This document shows, one piece after another, positions 17,881-25,341 of a stretch of 64,000 nucleotides of DNA; the stretch's first letter is position 1, and every line of letters begins with the position of its first letter. Position numbers and translations under genes: made by a program. The stretch is from Lawsonibacter faecis. Its GTDB lineage: Bacteria; Bacillota; Clostridia; Oscillospirales; Oscillospiraceae. The DNA is taken from the NCBI RefSeq assembly GCF_014287675.1, contig NZ_JACOPQ010000010.1:85834-149833 (forward strand). Reading direction: 5' to 3'. Under the pieces are notes generated by a model. It was not told where the DNA came from. It saw only the letters and a list, made by a program, of their open reading frames with translations, and ran no database searches.

Positions 17881-17911
17881 ATCCCCCACGGCAAACGCGG
17901 GGGATTTTGTT
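17881..17911 (+). terminator. Probable terminator after carD
   Basis: ATCCCCC (17881-17887) pairs with GGGGGAT (17899-17905), followed by TTTGTTTT. It lies 107 bp after the carD stop; the 168-bp gap otherwise holds only GC-rich sequence and the ispD ribosome-binding site. Confidence 0.7.
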
Positions 17912-17941
17912 TTGCCCGCATTGGCGAAAGGATGATGCATC

Positions 17942-18667
17942 ATGGGGCTTTTCGGCCGCCTGCGGCGGAGAAAAAACGCTCAGACCCCCTACTGCGCCGC
18001 GGTGGTGCCCGCCGCAGGCAGCGCCGCGCGGATGGAGGGGCAGGATAAAATCCTGACCATTCTGGGCGACTATCCCGTATTGGTACATACCCTGCGCGCA
18101 CTGAACGACAGCGCCCTCATCCAAGAGATTGTCGTGGTCACCCGGGGAGACCTGATTGTCCCGGTGGGCCAGATCTGCAGGGACTTCGCCTTCGGCAAGG
18201 TCACAAAGGTCATCGTGGGCGGGGATACGCGCACCGCCTCCGTTCTGGCCGGGGCCCGGGAGGTGAGCGGGGAGGCGGAGCTCATCGCCATCCACGACGG
18301 GGCGCGGCCCCTGGTGCCGCCCGAGGTGGTGGACGCGGCCATCCTCCGGGCGGCGGAGTGCGGCGCGGCTGCCCCTGCCGTGCCCGTGAAGGACACCGTC
18401 AAGCGGGCGTCCGGCGCCCTGGTGGAGGCCACGCTGGACCGGGACAGCCTCTTCGCCGTTCAGACGCCCCAGGTCTTTCATGCCGACCTCATCCGTGGCG
18501 CGCTCCAGAAGGCGCTGGACGACGGTGCGGCGGTCACCGACGACTGCGCCGCCGTGGAGCGCATCGGCATGACGGTGGCCCTCACCGAGGGCTCCTATGA
18601 GAACATCAAGATTACCACGCCCACGGACCTGTTGATTGCCGAGGCCATCCTGAGCGGGAGGGAATGA
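17942..18667 (+). CDS. ispD: 2-C-methyl-D-erythritol 4-phosphate cytidylyltransferase
   Basis: 241 aa MEP-pathway enzyme coupling MEP to CTP. Nucleotide-binding loop VVPAAGSAARM (about 20-31; family form is AAGxGxRM), GGxxRxxSV seen as GGDTRTASV, HDGARPLV, TPQVF and TDDCAAVE. The N-terminal 15 residues (GLFGRLRRRKN) are basic and longer than usual, so the first ATG may be slightly early. ispF follows after 52 bp, and ispH lies 2.8 kb upstream. Confidence 0.95.
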   Translation: MGLFGRLRRRKNAQTPYCAAVVPAAGSAARMEGQDKILTILGDYPVLVHTLRALNDSALIQEIVVVTRGDLIVPVGQICRDFAFGKVTKVIVGGDTRTASVLAGAREVSGEAELIAIHDGARPLVPPEVVDAAILRAAECGAAAPAVPVKDTVKRASGALVEATLDRDSLFAVQTPQVFHADLIRGALQKALDDGAAVTDDCAAVERIGMTVALTEGSYENIKITTPTDLLIAEAILSGRE

Positions 18668-18719
18668 CCCTTTCGCCGGGGCCGGAAATTTTGGGCGGAG
18701 CGCAGAGGAGCTTGAGCTT

Positions 18720-19199
18720 ATGAGAATCGGACACGGCTATGACGTACACCGCCTGGTGCCGGAGCGGAAGCTGATTTTGGGCGGTGTGGAAATTCCCTTT
18801 GAGCTGGGCCTCCTGGGCCACTCGGACGCCGATGTGCTCACCCACGCCCTGATGGACGCCCTGCTGGGCGCCGCCGGGCTGGGGGACATCGGCGGGGCCT
18901 TCCCGGACAGCGATCCGGCCTACGAGGGCATCTCCAGCCTCCTTCTTCTGGAGCGGGTGATGGGGATGCTGGCGGGCAAGGGGCTGCGTGTAGGCAGCGC
19001 GGACATGACCATCCTCTGCCAGCGGCCCAAGCTGGCGGGCTATCTTCCACAGATACGCGCCCTCCTGGCGCAATACCTGGGGATCCCCGGGGACCGTGTC
19101 AATGTGAAGGCCACCACCGAGGAGGGGCTGGGCTTTACCGGCCGGGGCGAGGGCGTCGCCGCCCACGCCGTGGTCCTGCTGGAGGAAGACGGCGGATAA
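18720..19199 (+). CDS. ispF: 2-C-methyl-D-erythritol 2,4-cyclodiphosphate synthase
   Basis: 159 aa, full length. Zn ligands in GHGYDVH (Asp8, His10) and His42 region LLGHSDADVLTHALMDALLGA; also DIGGAFPDSD and a C-terminal KATTEEGLGFTGRGEG. It cyclises CDP-ME-2-phosphate to MEcPP. RBS GAGGAG lies 9 nt before the ATG. ispD, ispF and ispH in this window cover three of the late MEP steps. Confidence 0.97.
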   Translation: MRIGHGYDVHRLVPERKLILGGVEIPFELGLLGHSDADVLTHALMDALLGAAGLGDIGGAFPDSDPAYEGISSLLLLERVMGMLAGKGLRVGSADMTILCQRPKLAGYLPQIRALLAQYLGIPGDRVNVKATTEEGLGFTGRGEGVAAHAVVLLEEDGG

Positions 19200-19205
19200 A
19201 AACCA

Positions 19206-19250
19206 AACGCGCCCCTCGTGCATACACTGCACTGAGAGGAGCGTTTTTTT
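19206..19250 (+). terminator. Imperfect terminator/attenuator hairpin holding the next gene's RBS
   Basis: AACGC (19206-19210), CCTC and GTGCA pair with TGCAC, GAGG and GCGTT (19241-19245), with small bulges and loop TACAC, followed by seven T and then directly by the ATG at 19251. The Shine-Dalgarno GAGAGGAG lies in the 3' arm, so folding would both end ispF transcripts and hide the RBS. Confidence 0.6.
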
Positions 19251-19508
19251 ATGGTCTATTATCTTATCATCTGCCGCTCTCTGACCTATGCGCAGCGGAC
19301 GGCCCAAGCACTGGAGCGGGCCGGCATCACCGCCCATATCCTGCGGTCTCCCAAGAGCATCTCCGGCGAGGGGTGCAGTCATTCCGTCAAGGTGTCCGAG
19401 CGTAACCTGCCGGACGCTCTGGTGGTTCTGAACCGGGTGGGACTCACGCCCAAGCGGGTCTTTATCATGTCCAGCGACGGCAGCTACAAAGAGGTGAGGC
19501 TGCTGTGA
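19251..19508 (+). CDS. DUF3343 domain-containing protein (putative Se/S carrier)
   Basis: 85 aa. Short alpha/beta protein with the family core TYAQRTAQALERAGI and a single conserved-type Cys in GEGCSHSVKV (Cys42). DUF3343 proteins are commonly encoded beside cysteine desulfurase-like or selenium-metabolism genes and are proposed to carry sulfur or selenium on that Cys. Here the next gene, overlapping by 4 bp, is such a desulfurase, which supports the pairing. The function is inferred, not shown. Confidence 0.82.
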   Translation: MVYYLIICRSLTYAQRTAQALERAGITAHILRSPKSISGEGCSHSVKVSERNLPDALVVLNRVGLTPKRVFIMSSDGSYKEVRLL

Positions 19509-20635
19509 TATACCTGGACAGCGCGGCAACCACCCTGCAAAAGCCGCCCGCCGTGGTGCGGGCGGCCTCCTACGCCATGGAGCACATGGCGAGCCCGGGC
19601 CGGGGCGGGCACCGCCCGGCCATGCTGGCGGCCGAGACCGCCTTCGCCTGCCGTGAGGCGGCGGCGGAGCTTTTCCATATGGAGAACCCCGAGAACGTGG
19701 TGCTGACCTTCAACGCCACCCACGGCCTCAATCTGGCGATTAAGTCCATTGTCAGGCCGGGGGACACGGTGCTCATCTCAGGCTACGAGCACAACGCCGT
19801 GTCCCGCCCGCTGTATGCGATAGAGGGCGTGCGCATCAAGGTGGCGGCGGCGCCCCTGTTCCGGCCGGAGCTGCTGTATCAGCGCTTCGAGGAGCAGCTC
19901 ACCGGGGACGTGGCCGCCGTGGTCTGCAACCACGTCTCCAACGTGTTCGGGTACGTCCTGCCTGTGGAGCGCGTCGCCGCGCTCTGCCGGGCCAGGGGTG
20001 TGCCCTTTATCCTGGACGCCTCCCAGTCCGCCGGCTGCCTGGACGTGAATATGCCCCGGCTGGGCGCGGCCTTCGCCGCCATGCCGGGGCACAAGGGGCT
20101 GTACGGTCCCCAGGGTACCGGCCTGCTGCTGTGCGGCGCCGGCGCGGAACCCCTCCTGGAGGGGGGGACCGGCAGCCTGAGCAGCCAGCAGGCCATGCCC
20201 GAGTTCCTGCCCGACCGGCTGGAGGCCGGTACCCACAACATCCCCGGCGCGGCCGGACTGCTGGAGGGCATCAAGTACGTCCAGTCCCAGGGCATGGAAA
20301 AAATACTGGCCCACGAGCGCAGGCTGACCCTCCGCGCGGCGGAGGGCCTCGCCGGCATTCCCGGCGTGACGGTCTACGCAGACGAAAAGCTGGAGCGCCA
20401 GGCGGGCGTTCTCTCCTTCAATGTGGACGGTTTGGACTGCGAGACGGTGGGGGAGACCCTTGGCGGGCAGGACATCGCCGTCCGGGCGGGGCTCCACTGT
20501 GCGCCGCTGGCCCACAGGTCCGCCGGTACCCTGGAGATTGGCACCGTCCGGGCCAGTTTTTCCGCGTTCAATACCCCCAAGGAGGCCGACGCGCTGGTTC
20601 GGGCCGTGGCGGTCATCGCCGGGGAAAAGAAATAG
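19505..20635 (+). CDS. Cysteine desulfurase family protein (aminotransferase class V)
   Basis: 376 aa PLP enzyme. N-terminus IYLDSAATTLQKP; the PLP lysine is in GHKGLYGPQGTG (near Lys197); the persulfide Cys is in RAGLHCAPLAHRSAGT (near Cys332). These fit the SufS-like family that moves sulfur (or selenium) from cysteine. The GTG start overlaps the DUF3343 stop. No scaffold iscU/sufU is adjacent, so a dedicated Se/S transfer role with the DUF3343 partner is more likely than general Fe-S assembly. A terminator follows at once. Confidence 0.88.
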   Translation: MIYLDSAATTLQKPPAVVRAASYAMEHMASPGRGGHRPAMLAAETAFACREAAAELFHMENPENVVLTFNATHGLNLAIKSIVRPGDTVLISGYEHNAVSRPLYAIEGVRIKVAAAPLFRPELLYQRFEEQLTGDVAAVVCNHVSNVFGYVLPVERVAALCRARGVPFILDASQSAGCLDVNMPRLGAAFAAMPGHKGLYGPQGTGLLLCGAGAEPLLEGGTGSLSSQQAMPEFLPDRLEAGTHNIPGAAGLLEGIKYVQSQGMEKILAHERRLTLRAAEGLAGIPGVTVYADEKLERQAGVLSFNVDGLDCETVGETLGGQDIAVRAGLHCAPLAHRSAGTLEIGTVRASFSAFNTPKEADALVRAVAVIAGEKK

Positions 20636-20638
20636 TGC

Positions 20639-20673
20639 GGCGGAGCGGTATTCAGGCCGCTCCGCCGTTTTTT
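20639..20673 (+). terminator. Rho-independent terminator after the desulfurase gene
   Basis: GGCGGAGCGG (20639-20648) and CCGCTCCGCC (20657-20666) form a perfect 10-bp stem followed by G and six T. Confidence 0.92.
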
Positions 20674-20695
20674 CTCATTTAATATGATAAAGGGA

Positions 20696-20724
20696 TTGCT
20701 ATTCAACAGAGAGTGATTTATAAT
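20696..20724 (+). promoter_or_regulatory. Predicted sigma-A promoter of the riboswitch-controlled surface operon
   Basis: TTGCTA (20696-20701), 17-bp spacer, TATAAT (20719-20724). Transcription would start near 20731, giving a leader of about 300 nt with two hairpins, the riboswitch and a terminator before the gene at 21033. Confidence 0.7.
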
Positions 20725-20754
20725 ATAGGAAAAGAAGGAAAAATAAAGAAAATG

Positions 20755-20795
20755 ACGAATGCGTACGCATTCGTGTCTTTTACACTGTAAAAGAC
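20755..20795. promoter_or_regulatory. Two adjacent perfect dyads in the leader
   Basis: A 20-bp perfect palindrome (ACGAATGCGT plus its complement, 20755-20774) is followed without a gap by GTCTTTTAC, loop ACT, GTAAAAGAC (20775-20795). They lie just downstream of the predicted start site. They could be operators for a dimeric repressor or 5' stabilising hairpins of the leader RNA; sequence alone does not decide. Confidence 0.55.
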
Positions 20796-20827
20796 AATCC
20801 TGCACTATGCGGCGCTCTCACAACTGA

Positions 20828-20917
20828 AATCATCGGGCAAACCTGTCTAAAGACAGCGACGCAAAGCTAGAGGGGCTAATCCGCTTTGAAGAGAGCGGTA
20901 TGCCAGCCAGCCGTGGA
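20828..20917 (+). ncRNA. Cyclic di-GMP-I (GEMM-I) riboswitch
   Basis: The conserved core is clear: GGGCAAACC, then hairpin CTGTC-TAAA-GACAG, then GACGCAAAGC, then GGGGCTAA, a variable hairpin CCGCT...AGCGG, and the 3' GGTATGCCAGCCAGCC. These match the GEMM-I aptamer, in which a G in the first block and a C in the last bind c-di-GMP. The aptamer lies in the leader of a secreted beta-helix/LRR-SLH operon and just before a terminator hairpin, so it probably controls read-through. The direction of the switch (on or off) cannot be read with certainty. Confidence 0.93.
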
Positions 20918-20919
20918 AT

Positions 20920-20955
20920 GCGCCATCTTTGCCGACAGGGGAGAGGGCGCTTTTT
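20920..20955 (+). terminator. Riboswitch expression-platform terminator
   Basis: GCGCC (20920-20924) pairs with GGCGC (20946-20950), and the stem is extended inward by TCTTT/GGAGA pairing; TTTTTCTTT follows. It starts within a few bases of the aptamer 3' end. An upstream GGCGC (20811-20815) could compete for the left arm as an anti-terminator. Confidence 0.7.
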
Positions 20956-20983
20956 CTTTGAAAGGAGGAGCGGGCACAGCGGT

Positions 20984-21031
20984 ATGAAGTACGGGGCGAA
21001 TAGTATGGAAGAAACAAAAGGAGGAAGGTAA
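20984..21031 (+). CDS. Possible 15-codon leader peptide
   Basis: ATG 20984 to TAA 21031 encodes MKYGANSMEETKGGR. An AAAGGAGG lies about 14 nt upstream, longer than ideal, and the stop is one base before the ATG of the surface-protein gene, whose RBS lies inside the last codons. It might couple translation, or be chance. No homologue recognised. Confidence 0.25.
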   Translation: MKYGANSMEETKGGR

Positions 21032-21032
21032 A

Positions 21033-22202
21033 ATGAAGAAAAAGTTGGTGGCCCTGCTGGCGGCCGCGGTTATGCTGGTCTCGCTGCTCCCGGCGGCGTT
21101 CGCGGCGTCGGAGGTGACCACGGAGCAGGCGCTTATCGACGCCGTGGCCGCCGGCGGTGAAGTCAACCTGGGCGCGGATATCACACTGAGCGGCCCACTG
21201 AGCATTGACAAAGCAGTTACCATCAATGGCGGCAATCACACGCTGACCTATACGGGAAACGATGCGGCAATTGCGGCCACATCGAACAATCTTCTGACAG
21301 TCAATGACCTGAACATCACCGCAGCGGCGGCGGGAGCCGACGGAATTTCTCTGTCCGGTACGGCTCCAAAGCTCACGGTAAACGGCTGTGTGCTGACAGT
21401 CAACGACCGCGGCGTAAACGATTTTCCGGCGGATTACAACAATTTGGTGACCGGCGCGGCGATTACTGTTTTAAACTCCACGATTCAGTGCTCCAGACTT
21501 CCTTCCGGTCAGAGCTATGAAACCTGGGCCACGGTGGGCGATACGCGGGGCCTATCGCTGACCGATTTAAAGGCTGCTGCGGTAACGGTAGACAATTCTG
21601 TAATTCAGGGCTTTGGCTACAGTATCAACATCAACGGACACAGCGACAGCCAGGGCGTAAGCGATACGCAGAATACGCTGTTTACCATTACAAACAGCAC
21701 CATTCGGGGCTGGGCGGCCATTAATATCTGGAGTATCAACGCCACATATAATATTACCAATTCCCATCTGATGGGCATCAATGTGGCGACCTCCGGCCAA
21801 AATGGGTTTTCCACGATTGCGCTGAATAACGGGATATATGGTTCCGTGACGAACAAGCCCAATGTTTTCAATATTATGGATGGCTCTATTCAGGCATACA
21901 AGTATAGCAGTAATGCAGACCTGTCCCAGAACCTAATTCGCGTAGAAGCGGAGGGGCAGACGAAGTTTAACTTTGATGTGTTGGACGAAATATCGGTCAT
22001 TCTGGAAGCAAATGAGACCGAATATGGAGTGTTTATCACCGCTTATCCCGGAATGAGCGACGCTGAGCTTGCAAATTGGTTTGAAAGCAATGTGACCGGT
22101 TGGGAATATGTTGAGGCCAATGTCCCGCCCTATGTGGGATATGCCGGCTATAGGATGGCGTTAAAGCCTTATATTCCTCATGAGGGAGGAATGATTAAAT
22201 GA
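21033..22202 (+). CDS. Secreted right-handed beta-helix (pectate-lyase-fold) protein
   Basis: 389 aa. Signal peptide at 1-24 (KKKLVALLAAAVMLVSLLPAAFA). The mature part starts with TTEQALIDAVAAGGEVNLGADITL, the usual opening of parallel beta-helix adhesin-like proteins, followed by short strands rich in N, T, I and V (VNDLNITA, TVNGCVLTVND, TITNSTIRGW). No catalytic residues, sortase motif or SLH domain were recognised, so it may be held by its partner or released. AAAGGAGGAAGG precedes the ATG. The last half is more A/T-rich than the genome. It overlaps the next gene by 4 bp and is controlled by the c-di-GMP riboswitch. Confidence 0.82.
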   Translation: MKKKLVALLAAAVMLVSLLPAAFAASEVTTEQALIDAVAAGGEVNLGADITLSGPLSIDKAVTINGGNHTLTYTGNDAAIAATSNNLLTVNDLNITAAAAGADGISLSGTAPKLTVNGCVLTVNDRGVNDFPADYNNLVTGAAITVLNSTIQCSRLPSGQSYETWATVGDTRGLSLTDLKAAAVTVDNSVIQGFGYSININGHSDSQGVSDTQNTLFTITNSTIRGWAAINIWSINATYNITNSHLMGINVATSGQNGFSTIALNNGIYGSVTNKPNVFNIMDGSIQAYKYSSNADLSQNLIRVEAEGQTKFNFDVLDEISVILEANETEYGVFITAYPGMSDAELANWFESNVTGWEYVEANVPPYVGYAGYRMALKPYIPHEGGMIK

Positions 22203-25015
22203 AGTTGAAACGAGTTCTGGCGGTGCTGCTTTGCGCGGTGCTGCTTTGCGCGGTGCTGCTTTGCGCGGTGCTGCTTATGGTCGGAACGCCGCTTGCACTG
22301 GCAGCGGACGAGGAGGGGAGTTTCCCCAACGAGTATGCCGACTTTTTAGAAGACGGTATTGCTTATAAGATTGTAGACCACGAGAAACACCAGGTAGAGG
22401 TCGCGCCGCGCTATAAATATGCGCCGGGCGGCGCACATGCCGCGGGTTCGTATTATTGTAAAACTTCTTACGAGATTCCAGCGTCTGTGACCCACGAAGG
22501 TACGGAATACGCAATTGTCGGAATTGCGGCAGGAGCGTTTGTTCAGGCTGGAAATATAACATCAATCACCTTTGCGGCAGATTCAGAAATAGAGTACATT
22601 GGCGATGATGCATTTGGGGCAACTTCTCTGACCTCAATTACCATTCCAGCGTCCATAAAGGAAATCGGCGGGTCGGTATTTACCCCTCCTCTCAGCGGAA
22701 CGGCAACGCTGAGTACCATTGTTTTTGAGGCGAACAGTCAGCTTGAGAAAATCGGATTCCGTGCATTTTGGCATTGTAGGGCGGTGACCTCCCTGACGCT
22801 TCCTGAAAGCGTTAAGAGCATTGAAGGACAGGCGTTTGCGGACAGTGGAATTGAAAACCTGAGCATTCCTGCCGGGGTATGTGACATCGCCGCCGACGCC
22901 TTTGACGGCTACGACCATATAGATACCCTGACAATCGTCCCGGAAAACCTGGCGTACAGTCTGGAAGGCGGTACGTTTAGCAGTTCGACGGCGGTACTGC
23001 GCCAGTTTGATAAAACAGCAACCAGCGTTACCGTGCCGGAGGGCGTGACAGCGCTCAGCGAAGATGTTTTTAAAGGCTGTGCCGGTTTGGAAACCATCAG
23101 CTTGCCAGACAGCCTGAGGACGATAGGTCGTGGGGCGTTCAGCGGGTGCGCGGCATTGAAAAGCATCACGCTTCCTGATGACGTAACGGAGCTTCCCGAC
23201 GCGACAACCAGCATCAACGGCGTTTTTACGAACTGCAGTTCCCTCGAAAGCGTTACTATGCCGTCGGTCACCACGATTGGTAAATACGCATTTAGCGGCT
23301 GTTCGAGTCTGAAGAGCATTGATTTGCCCGACACATTGACCTCTGTAGGACAAAACGCTTTTCGCAAAGCAGGACTGACATCCATTGTAATACCCGCATC
23401 AGTAACCACACTTGAACAAAACTCGTTTGCTACTTGCGCGGATTTGGCCAGCGTTGTCATTCCAGCAAGCGTAACGTCTATTGGAAAAAACGCTTTTAAC
23501 GGCGCACTGAAGAAGGATGGGTCTGCGCTTGTAATGCAGGGCGAGACCGTTCCGACGATTGATGAAAATGCATTTAAAAATGTGGCTGCCACGCTGACCG
23601 TTTATTATCCCGAAGCCGCGAAAGACGGCTATGAGGCCGAAGTTTCTTTTACTGGCAAGACAAAAAGTGGGTTTGCCCTGAACGTTGACAAACCGGCAGT
23701 CACGGCCTACAGCGGCGATACCGTAAAATTGGCTCTCACCATGACCAAGCCTGTGGGCGCGGAAGTTACTTGGACCGCCAATCAGCCTGACATCGCGGAT
23801 ATCGCCTCCAGCAGCGATGCAGATTTGGTGCTTAACGTGAAATCCGCCGGAAAGGCCACTTTTACCGGGACCATGAAAGTGGGCGGGCTGGCTCTTATAT
23901 CTGTGACGGTGGACCTGACCGGTGAAACGGTCTATGTTCCCCCTTCCACGCCGTCCAAGCCAGGGACGACCGTGACCAATCCCGACGGCTCCACGACCAC
24001 CACCAAGACCGACGCCAACGGGACCGTCACCGAGACCACCAAGGGGCCCGACGGCTCCACCACCGTGGTGGAGACCAGGAAGGACGGCACGGTCACCGAG
24101 AAGCAGGAGACCGCTGACGGCGTCAAGTCCGAAACCGTGACCAGGCCCGACGGCTCCAAGGGCACCACTACCGTCACGGCCGGGGGGGAGACCAGGGCGG
24201 AGGCCACCGTCACAGTCAAGGCGGTGGAGACCGCCGCCAGGGCCGAGGCGCCCGTGGTGCTGCCGGTGGCCCCCGTGGCCGCAGCCAAGACCTCCGGGGC
24301 CGCGCCCGTGGTCTCCGTCACCCTGCCGTCCTCCGCCGGGGCCGTCGCCGTCAAGGTGCCCGTGGCCGGCGTGACCGCCGGCACGGTGGCCGTGCTGGTC
24401 CATGCCGACGGCACGGAGGAGATTGTCATGAAGTCCACTGTGGATGCCGATGGCGTGGCTCTGACCCTGGACGGCTCCGCCACCATCAAAATCGTAGACA
24501 ACAGCAAGGCGTTTGCCGATACCGCGCCCGTCAGCGGCTGGGCGGGCGACGCCATTGACTTCGTTACCTCCCGCGAGCTCTTCCAGGGCACCGGGGAGAA
24601 CGCCTTCTCGCCCCTGATGACCACCGACCGCGCCATGATTGCCACCGTGATTTGGCGGCTGGAGGGCAGGCAGTCCGCCGCCGGCGCCGCGCCGGCCGAC
24701 GTGCCCTCCGACGCATGGTATGCCGACGCCATGGCCTGGGCGGTGGAGCAGGGCATCGTGAACCCGGACAACGGCAGCGTCAGCCCCGCCGCCCCCGTCA
24801 CCCGGGAGCAGCTGGCCGTAATGCTCTACCGCCTCAGCGGCGCTCCCGCCGTGAGCACCTCCGTCAGCGGCCAGGTCTCCGCCTGGGCCGCCGACGCCAT
24901 GGCCTGGGCGGTGGAGCAGGGCCTGATTCAGGGCGACGGCGCATCCCTCAACGCCGGGGCCGCCGCCACACGCGCAGAGGTGTCCGCCATCCTGATGCGC
25001 TATATCAGCCTGTAG
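22199..25015 (+). CDS. BspA-type leucine-rich repeat cell-surface protein with SLH domains
   Basis: 938 aa. Signal peptide about 1-35, containing repeated VLLCA units. Residues about 60-480 are LRR_5 (BspA-like) repeats such as FSGCSSLKSIDLPDTLTSVG. An Ig-like segment (about 500-570) is followed by a Thr/Gly/Asp-rich linker (PDGSTTTTKT and similar) and three SLH repeats (about 770-823, 829-885, 890-935) that anchor to secondary wall polymers. The LRR half is A/T-richer with different codon choice; the linker-SLH part returns to high G+C, which suggests a mosaic origin. It is probably an adhesin under c-di-GMP control. Confidence 0.9.
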   Translation: MKLKRVLAVLLCAVLLCAVLLCAVLLMVGTPLALAADEEGSFPNEYADFLEDGIAYKIVDHEKHQVEVAPRYKYAPGGAHAAGSYYCKTSYEIPASVTHEGTEYAIVGIAAGAFVQAGNITSITFAADSEIEYIGDDAFGATSLTSITIPASIKEIGGSVFTPPLSGTATLSTIVFEANSQLEKIGFRAFWHCRAVTSLTLPESVKSIEGQAFADSGIENLSIPAGVCDIAADAFDGYDHIDTLTIVPENLAYSLEGGTFSSSTAVLRQFDKTATSVTVPEGVTALSEDVFKGCAGLETISLPDSLRTIGRGAFSGCAALKSITLPDDVTELPDATTSINGVFTNCSSLESVTMPSVTTIGKYAFSGCSSLKSIDLPDTLTSVGQNAFRKAGLTSIVIPASVTTLEQNSFATCADLASVVIPASVTSIGKNAFNGALKKDGSALVMQGETVPTIDENAFKNVAATLTVYYPEAAKDGYEAEVSFTGKTKSGFALNVDKPAVTAYSGDTVKLALTMTKPVGAEVTWTANQPDIADIASSSDADLVLNVKSAGKATFTGTMKVGGLALISVTVDLTGETVYVPPSTPSKPGTTVTNPDGSTTTTKTDANGTVTETTKGPDGSTTVVETRKDGTVTEKQETADGVKSETVTRPDGSKGTTTVTAGGETRAEATVTVKAVETAARAEAPVVLPVAPVAAAKTSGAAPVVSVTLPSSAGAVAVKVPVAGVTAGTVAVLVHADGTEEIVMKSTVDADGVALTLDGSATIKIVDNSKAFADTAPVSGWAGDAIDFVTSRELFQGTGENAFSPLMTTDRAMIATVIWRLEGRQSAAGAAPADVPSDAWYADAMAWAVEQGIVNPDNGSVSPAAPVTREQLAVMLYRLSGAPAVSTSVSGQVSAWAADAMAWAVEQGLIQGDGASLNAGAAATRAEVSAILMRYISL
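22220..22276 (+). repeat. 15-bp tandem repeat (3.8 copies) inside the signal-peptide coding region
   Basis: The unit GCGGTGCTGCTTTGC is repeated exactly at 22220, 22235 and 22250, with a partial fourth copy to 22276. Each unit encodes five residues (AVLLC phase), so gain or loss of copies keeps the frame and changes the length of the signal-peptide hydrophobic core. Confidence 0.9.
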
Positions 25016-25024
25016 TATCTAAAT

Positions 25025-25094
25025 GCAAAGAGACGTGGCGGCCCGGGAAGGGCCGGCACGCCCCCCCCCGCCCCCCCCCCCCACGTCTCTTTGC
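25025..25094. terminator. Long inverted repeat with poly-C loop after the LRR-SLH gene
   Basis: GCAAAGAGACGTGG (25025-25038) and its exact complement (25081-25094) flank a 42-nt loop that contains C9, G, C12 (25061-25082, the last two C being in the arm). No T tract follows, so it is an atypical terminator or 3' stabiliser. The homopolymer is slippage-prone and its length may be uncertain in the assembly. Confidence 0.6.
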
Positions 25095-25158
25095 GGTCCG
25101 GGCGCCGTGGCGCTTCAAAAGCCCCCGGCGCCCAATCTTAGAAAAATTCCGCAATAAA

Positions 25159-25182
25159 GGCTGTTTTCTGGGTAAAACAGCC
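25159..25182. other. Stem-loop in the intergenic region before cdaA
   Basis: GGCTGTTTT, loop CTGGGT, AAAACAGCC: perfect 9-bp stem. Apart from this, the poly-C inverted repeat, the cdaA promoter and a leader hairpin, I see nothing in the 393-bp gap 25016-25408. Confidence 0.5.
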
Positions 25183-25302
25183 GCTCTGAGGCGTATGAGA
25201 GAAAACCGTGTGGAAACAGGGGGATCAGGAGAGGTTATCGCCCTTTTTGGGGCTACCGCCGGCGTGGGTGGAGATATTAATAGAAAATTCATGTTCGCCT
25301 TA

Positions 25303-25331
25303 TTGCCATTTTGTCACCGATAAAGTATAAT
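25303..25331 (+). promoter_or_regulatory. Predicted sigma-A promoter of the cdaA operon
   Basis: TTGCCA (25303-25308), 17-bp spacer, TATAAT (25326-25331), in a clearly A/T-rich segment. The start site would be near 25338. Confidence 0.8.
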
Positions 25332-25341
25332 CTTTAAGATA

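Noticed and set aside
17823..18056. Short open frames between carD and ispD
   Set aside because: They overlap a terminator hairpin and the ispD start, lack an RBS and have Arg/Pro-rich shadow composition.
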